63,036 bases of DNA from DATARH01 sp050246595 (GTDB taxonomy: Bacteria; Pseudomonadota; Alphaproteobacteria; ATCC43930; CGMCC-115725): the NCBI GenBank assembly GCA_050246595.1, contig JBFWVT010000026.1, positions 1-63,036 of the forward strand. The letters run 5' to 3'. A program made the position numbers and the translations under genes. Under the pieces are notes generated by a model. It was not told the origin of the DNA. It did no database searches and saw nothing but the letters and a program-made list of their open reading frames with translations. Position 1 is the stretch's first letter, and every line of letters begins with the position of its first letter. Shown here one piece after another: positions 8,649 through 17,600 of the stretch.

Positions 8649-9527
8649 TCACCCCGCCTCGCGCTCGGCGATCACGTCCGCCAGCGCCAGGATACGTCTC
8701 GCGGCCTCGACGTGCAGCGCTTCGACGAGCCGTCCTTCGTGGCGGATCGCGCCTTTTCCCGCGGTCACGGCCTCCGCATACGCCGCGACCAGACGGCGCG
8801 CCCGCGCGACTTCGTCCTCGCTCGGTGCGAAGGCGGCGTTTGCCACGTCGATCTGCGTCGGATGGATCAGCGTCTTGCCGTCAAACCCGAGATCGCGGCC
8901 CTGCCGGCATGCCTCCGCGAACCCGGCCGCGTCGGCGAGATCGAGTTGCACCCCGTCGAGCACCGCGCTTCGATGCGCACGCGCCGCCAGCAGAACCAGG
9001 CCGAGGGCGGTCATCAGCGGCAGCCGATCGCGCGTCTCGCGCGCGTGCAGCTCTTCTGTCAGGTCCGACGTGCCCATCACCAGCGCCGCAAGACGCGGAC
9101 TCGCGCCGGCGATCTCGGCCGCCCGCAGCACCCCGAGCGGCGTCTCGATCATGCACCACACCGCAAGCTCCAGCGGCGCGCCGAGCGCGTCGAGGAGCGA
9201 GACCGCCAGCCGCACCCGATCCGCGCTCTCGACCTTCGGCAATAGCACCGCATTGATCGGCAGGGCCGCGGCCACAGCCAGATCGGCATGCTCCCAGGCG
9301 GTGTCCAGCCCGTTGATCCGCAGGACCAGCTCGCGCGGCGCATAGCCGCCTTCGGTCAGCGCCGCCGCGACATTGGCGCGCGCCGTGTCCTTGGCCTCCG
9401 GCGCGACCGCGTCTTCGAGATCGAAAATCAGCCCGTCCGCCGGCAGGCCTCGCGCCTTTTCGAGAGCGCGCGGGTTCGAGCCGGGCAGGTACAGCACGCT
9501 GCGGCGCGGTCGCATCGAGGCGGGCAT
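8649..9527 (-). CDS. CoA-ester lyase (HpcH/HpaI aldolase, citrate lyase beta-like)
   Basis: Magnesium-dependent lyase or thioesterase of the citrate lyase beta/malyl-CoA lyase family, acting on 3-hydroxyacyl-CoA compounds. Visible motifs: RSVLYLPGSN near the N-terminus, LIFDLEDAV with the acidic metal ligand, LLPKVES, and CMIETPLGVL. The start at 9527 is chosen over 9554 because a GGAG sits 6 nt upstream. Length (292 residues) fits the family. It is transcribed toward the SH3 gene and divergently from the amidohydrolase. The substrate (malyl-, citramalyl- or another CoA) cannot be fixed. Confidence 0.87.
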   Translation of the reverse strand: MPASMRPRRSVLYLPGSNPRALEKARGLPADGLIFDLEDAVAPEAKDTARANVAAALTEGGYAPRELVLRINGLDTAWEHADLAVAAALPINAVLLPKVESADRVRLAVSLLDALGAPLELAVWCMIETPLGVLRAAEIAGASPRLAALVMGTSDLTEELHARETRDRLPLMTALGLVLLAARAHRSAVLDGVQLDLADAAGFAEACRQGRDLGFDGKTLIHPTQIDVANAAFAPSEDEVARARRLVAAYAEAVTAGKGAIRHEGRLVEALHVEAARRILALADVIAEREAG

Positions 9528-9670
9528 CGGCGGCTCCGTTCGGCGCTGTGGCATTGGCTGCCGTCGATATAAGTTTCCGGCACCCCGGCGAAAGCGGTTT
9601 CGGCTTCCGCGCCGGCGGCGAGCGGCGTAGCGTGGCGCCGCGACTTTTTCTGTACCGGAGAGAGGGCGCG

Positions 9671-10669
9671 GTGATCATCGATACGCATGCCCATGTCGTG
9701 CCGTCCACGATGCTCGATGCGTTGCGCAGCGAGCCGCTTCTGTTCCCTTCGGTGCGGCTGCACACCGAAGGCGGGGCGCCCAGAATGGCTTTTGCCGGCG
9801 GCGCGCCGGGCCGGCCGATCCAGCCGCGTCTCCACGACCTCGCGGCGCGCCGCGATTGGCTGCGGGAGGCACACGTCGATCACCAGCTCGTCGGCGGCTG
9901 GACCGATGTCTACGGCTACGAGCTGCAAGGCGAGGAGGCGGCCGACTGGGCGCGTTTCTACAACGAGCACATGCGCAACGACGCCGCCGCGTTGCCGTCC
10001 CTGTCGGCGCTCGCGACGGTGCCGCTGCAAGACGGCGCGCTCGCCGCCCGCGTGCTCGAAGAGGCGCTCGATGCCGGCTTCCACGGCGCGATGATCGCGA
10101 CGCAGCCGAAGGGCACCGGCGGCAATCTCGACGACCCCGATCTCGACCCGTTCTGGGAGCTGGCCTCGTCGCGCGGTGCGACGATCTTTGTGCATCCGCA
10201 TTACCTCTGCGGCGACGAGCGTCTCGCCGGCTACGATCTGGTCAACGCGGTCGGCCGCCTCGCCGATACGACGATCGCGATCACACGGCTGCTGTTTTCC
10301 GGACACCTGACAAGGTTCTCGGGGATGACCCTGGTGCTGGCGCATGCCGGCGGCGCATTGCCCTACGGTATCGGCCGGCTCAAGCACAACCGCGCGATCC
10401 ACCCGGACTACGCCGACCCGGAGGAAGGCTTCCGCCGGCTGTATTTCGACACGGTGCTGTTCGAGCCGCGCGCCTTGCGCTTTCTGTGCGACACGGTGGG
10501 GGCCGACAGGATCGTGCTCGGCTCCGACTACCCGTTCGGCATCGGCGATCTCGCGCCGGTCGATATCGTCGAGAACACGCCTCTGACAAAAGCCGAGCGC
10601 GACGCGATCCTCGGCGGCAACGCGGCGCGGATTTTCCGCATCGACTGCGCCTGCGGGCAGGGCGGGTGA
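9671..10669 (+). CDS. ACMSD-like amidohydrolase
   Basis: Metal-dependent decarboxylase or hydrolase of the amidohydrolase-2 family, which includes aminocarboxymuconate-semialdehyde decarboxylase. The metal site appears as DTHAHVV at residues 4-10, IFVHPHYL near 175, LAHAGGALPYGIGRL near 225, and a late Asp in LGSDYPFG. The GTG at 9671 is preferred: GGAGAGAGG lies a few bases upstream and the family begins with the IDTHAH strand. An ATG at 9548 would add 41 unlike residues. It probably degrades aromatic or related acids together with the neighbouring flavoprotein; the substrate is unknown. Confidence 0.87.
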   Translation: MIIDTHAHVVPSTMLDALRSEPLLFPSVRLHTEGGAPRMAFAGGAPGRPIQPRLHDLAARRDWLREAHVDHQLVGGWTDVYGYELQGEEAADWARFYNEHMRNDAAALPSLSALATVPLQDGALAARVLEEALDAGFHGAMIATQPKGTGGNLDDPDLDPFWELASSRGATIFVHPHYLCGDERLAGYDLVNAVGRLADTTIAITRLLFSGHLTRFSGMTLVLAHAGGALPYGIGRLKHNRAIHPDYADPEEGFRRLYFDTVLFEPRALRFLCDTVGADRIVLGSDYPFGIGDLAPVDIVENTPLTKAERDAILGGNAARIFRIDCACGQGG

Positions 10670-10976
10670 CCGGCACGAACCGGTGCTCCCGAAGCGCCGC
10701 TTCGACATTTTGCCGATCAACTTACCGATCTTCGGACCGCAGTCCCGGCGAAAGCCGGGACCCATCCCACAGCATCCCGGACGCCGACCAGTGGGTCCCG
10801 GCTTTCGCCGGGAATACCGAAATCAAGCGGAGTTGCGGAAGTTCCGCCGTAAGAACACGAGCGGGCATCGAACCCGTTGCGGACCCGCCGCCAGCTTGAC
10901 AGGGGCCGCGCTTCCGGTTGCACTGGCCCTCCGCCCTGGAAAGGCGGGTCGGTGCCAGTGAACACAGGAGCGACGC
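10670..10976. other. Intergenic region with a REP-like inverted repeat
   Basis: About 307 bp between the amidohydrolase and the flavoprotein with no credible gene. It contains the inverted repeat annotated at 10743-10813. The last 20 bp hold the AGGAG ribosome binding site for the gene at 10977. I see no convincing promoter motif. Confidence 0.6.
10743..10813. repeat. REP-like perfect inverted repeat
   Basis: Two 22-bp arms, 10743-10764 and 10792-10813, are exact reverse complements separated by 27 bp. Each arm also contains its own small palindrome, TCCCGGC-gaaa-GCCGGGA. Paired elements of this shape are typical of intergenic REP/BIME-type repeats in high-GC bacteria. A truncated similar motif (CCCCGGCGAAAGCGG) lies near 9586. 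Confidence 0.8.
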
Positions 10977-12197
10977 ATGAACGCGGGTTCAGCCCGGCGA
11001 GTGACTGAAACAGGGTCCGCTTCCATGCCCGACAGCGGCGCCGAGTATATCGTGCGGGTGCGCGAGACCGCTCCGTCGCTGGCCGCTGCGTCCGCCGAGA
11101 TCGACGCCGAGCGCCGCCTGCCGGAGAAGCTGATCGACGCCCTGGCCGAGCGCGGCCTGACCCGCCTGCTGCTGCCTCGCTCGCTCGGCGGCGCCGAATT
11201 GCCGCCCGCGCAGTACGTGCCGGTCATTGAGGAACTCGCGAAAACCGATGCCAGCGCCGCCTGGTGCGTCAACCAGATTTCCGGCTGCTCGATGACCGCG
11301 GCGCATCTGAAGCCCGAGGTCGCGCACGAGATCTTTGGCGGAAAGCGCGGCATCCTGGCCTGGGGGCCGGGTCCCGGCGAGGCGCGGGTCGCTCCCGGCG
11401 GTTACCGGGTCACCGCGACCTGGGCCTTTACCAGCGGCGCCCAGCTCGCGACCTGGCTCGGCTGCCATGTGCCGGTGATCGAAGCCGACGGCAAACCGCG
11501 TCTGCATGGAGACGGCTCGCCGGTGGTGCGCACGATGCTGTTCCCGAAAAGCGCGACCGAATTCACCGATATGTGGCACACGATCGGGCTGCGCGGCACC
11601 GCCAGCAACCAGTACGCGGTCAAGGATTTGTTCGTGCCGGAGGATTATTCGGTCGATGCTCTGGCCCGCCGCGCCGTGCCGGCGGGCCAGAGCAGCCCGC
11701 TGTACCGCTTCAGCAATCTGCAACTCTACGCCTCCGGATTCGGCGGGGTGGCGCTCGGTATCGGCCGCGCGACGCTCGAACATTTTATCGAGCTGGCACG
11801 CGACAAGATCCCGCGCGGCGCGCAGAAGACGATGCGCAACAACAATGTGACGCAATCCGAGGCGGCGCGCGCCGAGGCCCGGCTGTCATCCGCCCGTGAC
11901 TGGCTGCTGCATTCGCTGGGCGAGATCACCGAAGCGGCGGCAGCGCGCGGCCATGTCACGATCGACGAGCGGATGCGCATCCGCCTCGCCTCGACCTTCG
12001 CGATCCACACCTCGCTGGAGGTGGTGGATATGCTGTATCAGGCGGCCGGCGCGACCGCGATCTTCAACGAAAACCCGTTCGAGCGCCGCTTCCGCGACAT
12101 CCATTCGGTCGCGCAGCAGCTCCAGGGCCGGCAGCAGCATTTCGAAACGGTCGGCCAGTATATGATGGGGCTGGAGGCCGATACGAGCTGGTTGTAA
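10977..12197 (+). CDS. Acyl-CoA dehydrogenase-like flavoprotein (possible flavin monooxygenase)
   Basis: A 406-residue protein of the acyl-CoA dehydrogenase fold. The helical N-terminal domain (to about residue 130), the beta middle domain (VAPGGYRVTATWAFTSGAQLATWLG, about 140-250) and the C-terminal helical bundle are all recognisable. The acyl-CoA dehydrogenase catalytic Glu context is not obvious, and overall it looks more like HsaA/group D two-component monooxygenases. AGGAG lies 8 nt before the ATG. It probably acts in breakdown of an aromatic or xenobiotic compound; substrate unknown. Confidence 0.82.
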   Translation: MNAGSARRVTETGSASMPDSGAEYIVRVRETAPSLAAASAEIDAERRLPEKLIDALAERGLTRLLLPRSLGGAELPPAQYVPVIEELAKTDASAAWCVNQISGCSMTAAHLKPEVAHEIFGGKRGILAWGPGPGEARVAPGGYRVTATWAFTSGAQLATWLGCHVPVIEADGKPRLHGDGSPVVRTMLFPKSATEFTDMWHTIGLRGTASNQYAVKDLFVPEDYSVDALARRAVPAGQSSPLYRFSNLQLYASGFGGVALGIGRATLEHFIELARDKIPRGAQKTMRNNNVTQSEAARAEARLSSARDWLLHSLGEITEAAAARGHVTIDERMRIRLASTFAIHTSLEVVDMLYQAAGATAIFNENPFERRFRDIHSVAQQLQGRQQHFETVGQYMMGLEADTSWL

Positions 12198-12243
12198 AGC
12201 CCCTGCCCGCCGCCTTTTTGAAAGATAGGTTCACCAACCAGGA

Positions 12244-13752
12244 ATGACACCGGATCGGATCATCGGGACCAAGCACTTTGCGACTTTCAATCTTCCGAAT
12301 CGAGAGGCAGTTGGGGGAGAATTTCTTCTAGATGGACATCACAGTAGGGTTATTCTATATATGGATTACCACTTCTTTCTCGAATCTCGCCACATTGATT
12401 TCTTACATGCCAGCATTGATGGCCCACGGTGGATATCGTTTTTAAATTGCATCGCAGTGGGGGCCGAAACTCTATATGTCAGACCCGAAGGCAGAACTCA
12501 TCGTGTTCACCTTTATGCACACTTTGCGATCATCGGACCACGTCCCATCACCCTAGGTTCTCAAATCACTCGGATCGGTGTTGTAGTTGATGACTTCGCT
12601 AATATCTATGACGACTTCGACGCATTTGGCATCGATGTGGCTCCGGAAAAGCATATCACAGCAATTCTGAAGGCATTCCAGGAGAAGATTGGGCGTCAAA
12701 TTGAGACCGGCGATCAGCCGATTATTGCATACTTCGCGGGACGTCCTCAGCTTCTCTCGGCACAGGCTCCATTCGGTCGCGTGACTGCATCTCACCGGCC
12801 AAGCTATGGAATGGGGGAATTAAGGGGAATCAGCATCCATAACAACGTGTGGACCAATCTAGAATTTGACCCGTCGGTTACCTTCGAGAACGCCATCAAT
12901 AATTTGATGACTGTTCTCCGGTTTTTAGAACTCATTGCCGGTCGCCGTCAAAATATACAGGAAATTGACCTTGAGTTGGATGCGCCAGCGCCGAGTTATT
13001 TTAAAGTCTATTGGCCAGAGCCACCGAAACGTGCGACTTCATTGGACGATCGGACACCCCATCCGATGGACATGCCTTTGAACGGGGGCATCAGGCCAAC
13101 TGAATTCGCAAGAGTACTGGAAGGCTGGCTTGCACTCGACCAAATGCGCGCAGACGCTCGCGCCCAGTTTTCCGACGGGTTTTCGAAGAGCAATCACTAT
13201 GACGTCGCACGGCTGGTCAGTAGCGCTAATATGTTCGACATTTTGCCCTCGACGGTATTTCCACTGAATGTTAATTTACCCGAAGATCTACAGAAGGCAA
13301 AGGCGGAAACGCAACGCATTTTTAAATCATTGCCGCAATCTTCAGAGCGCGATAGCATTCTGAGTGCATTAGGTCGGCTAGGTTCGCCAAGTCTGAAGCG
13401 GAAGGTGCGGCACCGAGGCGAAGTCATATTGACTGCCGTTCCCAAGGCTTATGCTAGGGGGTTTCCCGACTTGCTACTAGTGCTTGATGAAGCAGTGAAT
13501 TGCCGAAACCATTATGTCCATGGCAGCCCAGCTAAAATTGACTATCACGGGCTTCTTCCTTTCTTGATCGACACTCTCGAATTCGTCTTTGGAGCTTCTG
13601 ATCTTATCGATGCAGGTTGGGAGATTGGAGGCTGGATCGGAAGAACAACTGGATCACATCCATTTGGGAGCTACTGCGCTTCCTACCTGCACAATATGCA
13701 ACGTCTCCAAGAGGCGCTGCAGCAACCGCAAGAGCCGCAATCTAATTGTTAA
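12244..13752 (+). CDS. Putative HEPN-domain RNase, ApeA-like anti-phage protein
   Basis: A 502-residue protein in DNA clearly more AT-rich than both neighbours. Residues about 10-60 (FATFNLPNREAVGGEFLLDG) resemble the N-terminal domain of ApeA-type abortive-infection proteins. Near the C-terminus lies R421-N-H-Y-V-H426, a match to the HEPN ribonuclease motif (R, one polar residue, three residues, H). HEPN proteins of this type cleave RNA and stop phage growth by harming the host cell. Only a weak AGGA precedes the ATG. The gene stands alone, with no partner gene beside it. The HEPN motif is seen directly; the ApeA assignment is from remembered family features and is moderate. Confidence 0.68.
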   Translation: MTPDRIIGTKHFATFNLPNREAVGGEFLLDGHHSRVILYMDYHFFLESRHIDFLHASIDGPRWISFLNCIAVGAETLYVRPEGRTHRVHLYAHFAIIGPRPITLGSQITRIGVVVDDFANIYDDFDAFGIDVAPEKHITAILKAFQEKIGRQIETGDQPIIAYFAGRPQLLSAQAPFGRVTASHRPSYGMGELRGISIHNNVWTNLEFDPSVTFENAINNLMTVLRFLELIAGRRQNIQEIDLELDAPAPSYFKVYWPEPPKRATSLDDRTPHPMDMPLNGGIRPTEFARVLEGWLALDQMRADARAQFSDGFSKSNHYDVARLVSSANMFDILPSTVFPLNVNLPEDLQKAKAETQRIFKSLPQSSERDSILSALGRLGSPSLKRKVRHRGEVILTAVPKAYARGFPDLLLVLDEAVNCRNHYVHGSPAKIDYHGLLPFLIDTLEFVFGASDLIDAGWEIGGWIGRTTGSHPFGSYCASYLHNMQRLQEALQQPQEPQSNC

Positions 13753-13776
13753 TGAAGGGGTCTCGCGAATGATCCG

Positions 13777-13795
13777 GCTCCCGGCATTCGGGAGC
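13777..13795. terminator. Possible hairpin after the HEPN gene
   Basis: GCTCCCG-gcatt-CGGGAGC forms a 7-bp stem 25 nt after the HEPN stop codon. No long T tract follows, so it is a weak terminator candidate, but it could separate this gene from the convergent SDR gene. Confidence 0.35.
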
Positions 13796-13826
13796 TTCCT
13801 ACACGACACCCCTACGTACTCGATCT

Positions 13827-14648
13827 TCACTTCTGGTATTCGTCCCGGACCCGGTTCCGCAACCCCGCCAATCCGGCCGCGATATAACCGCCGTCGATCG
13901 CGATCTCGGCGCCGCTGATAAAGCTCGATTCATCGGACGCCAGAAACAGCACCAGCTCGGCGCATTCGAGCGGCGTGCCCTGGCGGTGCAGCGGGATCGC
14001 GGCGCGCGCGGCGTGCGCGAACGCCTCGCCGCCGCTCTGGAAGAAGCCGGTATCGGCGATCTGGCCGGGATGGATCGAGTTGACCCGGATGTTCCACGGC
14101 GAGAATTGCAATACCGCGGTCTTGGTCAGCCCGCGCAGCCCCCATTTGCTGGCGGTATAGGCGGCGTCGTCATGCGCGGTCAGCCCGGCGGTCGAGGAGA
14201 TGTTGACGATCGACCCGGTGCCGCCGCTTTTCGCCCCCTTTTCCTGGAGCAATGTGTCGCGGATCGCCGGCGCGCCATGCTTCATGCCGAGCAATGGGCC
14301 GGTCAGATTGACTGCGAGCGTCCGGTTCCAGGCCTCGACGGTCGTATCGACGATTTTCTGCCGCGCGATCGTGCCGGCATTGTTGACCAGGATGTGCAGA
14401 CCGCCGAACGCGGCGACGGTCGCGGCGACCGTGTCGATCCAGTCCTGCTCGCTGGCCGCGTCTTGAACCCGGAACTGCGCCTGTCCGCCCTCTTCGCGCA
14501 GCCGCGCCGCGAGCGCCTCGCCCTTTGCCGCATCGACATCGGTCAGCATCACCGCGGCACTTTGGCACACGAACAATTCGGCCTCTGCCACGCCCTGTCC
14601 GCCGGCGGCTCCGGTAATCAGCGCGACTTTACCGTCCAGTCTCGGCAT
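13827..14648 (-). CDS. SDR-family NAD(P)-dependent oxidoreductase
   Basis: Classical short-chain dehydrogenase of 273 residues. The cofactor loop is changed from the usual TGxxxGxG to TGAAGGQGVAEA; NNAG is present near residue 87, the catalytic Ser is in IVNISSTAG, and Tyr/Lys are in AAYTASKWG. The start at 14648 has GGGGGGAG just upstream; the longer frame from 14666 is less likely. It lies downstream of tamB on the same strand but has its own ribosome binding site. Substrate unknown; the C-terminal DGGYIAAG is usual for the family. Confidence 0.9.
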   Translation of the reverse strand: MPRLDGKVALITGAAGGQGVAEAELFVCQSAAVMLTDVDAAKGEALAARLREEGGQAQFRVQDAASEQDWIDTVAATVAAFGGLHILVNNAGTIARQKIVDTTVEAWNRTLAVNLTGPLLGMKHGAPAIRDTLLQEKGAKSGGTGSIVNISSTAGLTAHDDAAYTASKWGLRGLTKTAVLQFSPWNIRVNSIHPGQIADTGFFQSGGEAFAHAARAAIPLHRQGTPLECAELVLFLASDESSFISGAEIAIDGGYIAAGLAGLRNRVRDEYQK

Positions 14649-14675
14649 CGTCTCCCCCCTTGGCAATCATGGCCA

Positions 14676-17600
14676 TCAGTAATCGTACTTGTAATTGAGC
14701 CCGATCCCGGTGCCGCCGCTCTGACTGACATCGCCTTGTATCGTGACACGCGGCAGTATCTCGACCTCGACAATGGCCTTGCTCGATCGCGGGGTCAGAC
14801 CCTGCGACGCGCCGACATAGACCCCGTCGGCGATATATTTGCCGGCGGTGATCGCGGCACCCGAGGTCGCGCCGCCGTTCCCCGGCTTCGGGTTGCTCGC
14901 CAGCATTCCGTTCGCGGCCGAACCGAACCCGAGACGGTCGAGACCGAGACCGCCGCGCAGCCTGTCGAGAACGTCAAAACCGCCGCCGGCCAGACTCCCC
15001 GCCGCAGCCGCGACCTGCAACCCCTCCGCGACCGTGATCTGGCCGAGACCGCGGCCGAACAGCACGCGGGCCAGGATTTCGTCCTGCGGCACGACCGGGC
15101 TGGACGTCATCGTCAGCTTTGGCGCCGAAACCGGACCCTGCAACATGACTTGCGCGGTGATGTCGGCTGCCGTGACTTCGGCGGTAATGTCGAGCACCGG
15201 ATCGATCGCAGCGCCGCCGTCGAAGCCGATCTCGCCATGCGTTACGCGAAACGTTTTGCCGAGCACGTCGAACGTGCCGCGGATCGCTTCCAGCGACCCC
15301 GCGATCTGCGGCGCCTCGCTGGTGCCCGTAATGGCGAGCTGGCCGCGCCATTCGCTGTCGAGACCGCGGCCGCGCACGAAAATGCGCCCCGGCACCGCGA
15401 CCCGGATATCGAGCGAGGCGGGCAGCGCCGGCGCGGTCTTGGTGGCGCCGGCGCGGCCGGCTCGCGCGCGGCCGCGTCCGTTGATCTCGACCACGTCGAG
15501 ACGGGTCACGCTTGGCGGCAGGCTGGCCGGGAGGTTGATCTCGCCCTGGTCGGTCGCGAGCCGCGCGGCGACATGGGGTGACGCGAGCGGACCGGTGATC
15601 GCCACAGTCCCGCTCGCGGCGGCAACCGCCAGATCGCGCCCGATGATGCGGAAATCCTTGAGGGTTACCGAAATATCGGCCGTCGGGCCGCCGACGCTGC
15701 CCAGCGCGACACCCCCCTGCGCCGTAAGACTTCCTCTGGCGCTGTCGCGGGCCGAGAACTCGCGGATCGCGAGCCGATCGCGATCACCCACAATATCCAG
15801 GCGCAAATCGTTGAGCACCGCGCCGGTCGCGAAATTCTCGTAGCGGCCGTTCGCGACGGTCAGATGCCCGCTCGCGGCAGGTGCGGCAACGGTCCCGTTC
15901 ACCGCGCCGTCGAGCGCAAAACGGCCGCCGAGGCGGTCCTCGCCGAGCGGCAGCAGATCGGCGAGGTTCGCGATATCGCCGGCGCCGTGCACGCGCAGCG
16001 CCACGCGCCCGTGCTGCGGGACGGCAATCGCCAAGGTTTGCGCATCCAGCACCAGCGGCACCGACCCCGTCAGGGTCAGCGTCTCGCCCTTGATTCCGGC
16101 CACCCGCCCGTTCAGGTCAATCTCGCTGCCGTTCCAGCCGCCGGCGAGATCGAGCGCCAGCGCCGGCAGCCGCTCCTGCCGCGCCGCGGCCAGGCGCAGC
16201 GACCGGCCGGACAGGCTGAACCGGCCGCGCGGCGCCGCGAGCGGGCCGTCGATCGCGGCCTCGAAAGCGAGGGCGCCGCTCGCCTGCGGGTAGCCCGCGA
16301 GCCGGCCGAGCGAGGCAACGGGCAGGTCCTGCGCCGCGAGCCGCAGCGACAGCGTGTTGCCGCGCCGCGCCGCCTCGCCGCTGATCCGCCCACGCCCGAA
16401 CGTCGCCGCCAGCCCGGTCAACGCCAGATCGTCACCCCGCCGAGCGATCGTCAGCGGCCGGCTCAGCCGGAACCGGTCCGGACCGAGCGCGAGGTCGAGC
16501 CGCGCAAGACGCAACTCGACCGCGCCGGTCTGCGGCGCGAATTCCCCAGTGCCGTCCGCGGCCAGATTCAGGTTCTCGACCACCCGGCCCTTCGCCTCGG
16601 CGCGAAACGCAAAACGGCCCGGTTTCGGACTGTCGAGCGTCACGGTCGCATTCGACACCCCGCCCGCGGCGAAGGTGACGCCGGTCAGAGTCGCGCGGGC
16701 CTTGCCATAGGGCGTTCCCAGCACCTCGTCGAGCCGCGCCGTCGCCTCCATCCGGTCGAGCGCGATCCGGGACTCGCCGCCGCCGTGCGCCAGCCGCTCC
16801 CCGGCCAATTTCAACTCGACGCCCTGCCCTTCCCGCGCGTCAAGCCCGGCCGTTACATCCAGCCTGCCCGCGAGCGGTACGCCTGCCACGCGTGACCAGG
16901 GCGACAGATCGGGCAGTCTGGCGGTCATCTTGCCGCGCGTCAGCATTGTTTTGCGGTCGATCCGCAGATCCGCGTTGACTACGCCGCCTGCGGCTTTCAG
17001 CAGCAGATCCCGGATCGCCACCTCTTTCGCATCGCCGGCATCGGCGACGAGCGAGAGGCTTCCATCAAGCCCGCCACTGTGAAATTCGCCGTCGATCGCG
17101 GCGCGCTTCTGCGTCGCATCGGCCATCTTCGCTTCGAGCCGCACCCGGTCGAACGCGGCGGTGCCGACCCGCAAATCGCGCCCGTCGAGCCGGGCATGCA
17201 GAAGCGGGCGGGCAATAGCCCCCTCGACCGTCACGGCGGCCGTCAGTCGGCCAGCGACCGGCAGGTCCAGCGCCGCGGCGGCGCGGCGCAGGTCGCCGAT
17301 ATCGGCATCGAGCCGGCCCGCGAGCCGCATCGATCCCGGATCGAAATGCCCGCTCGCACCGACAACCAGCTCGTCGCCGGTCACGGCGAGGCGGTCGAGG
17401 CGAAAGACGCCGCCGCGATCGCGCTCGGCGGAACCGGCGATTGTTACCGACCGGCCGGCCAGCGCATTGGCGGCGGGAATCCCGGTATCGAGGGCTGCGA
17501 CCGAACCGTTGATCCGGGCCAGCATGCGGGAGTCGGCTTGCTGCTCCGCCGTCAAGTCGAGGGTCAGCCGGCCGTCGATCCTGTGCCCGACAAGACCGGA

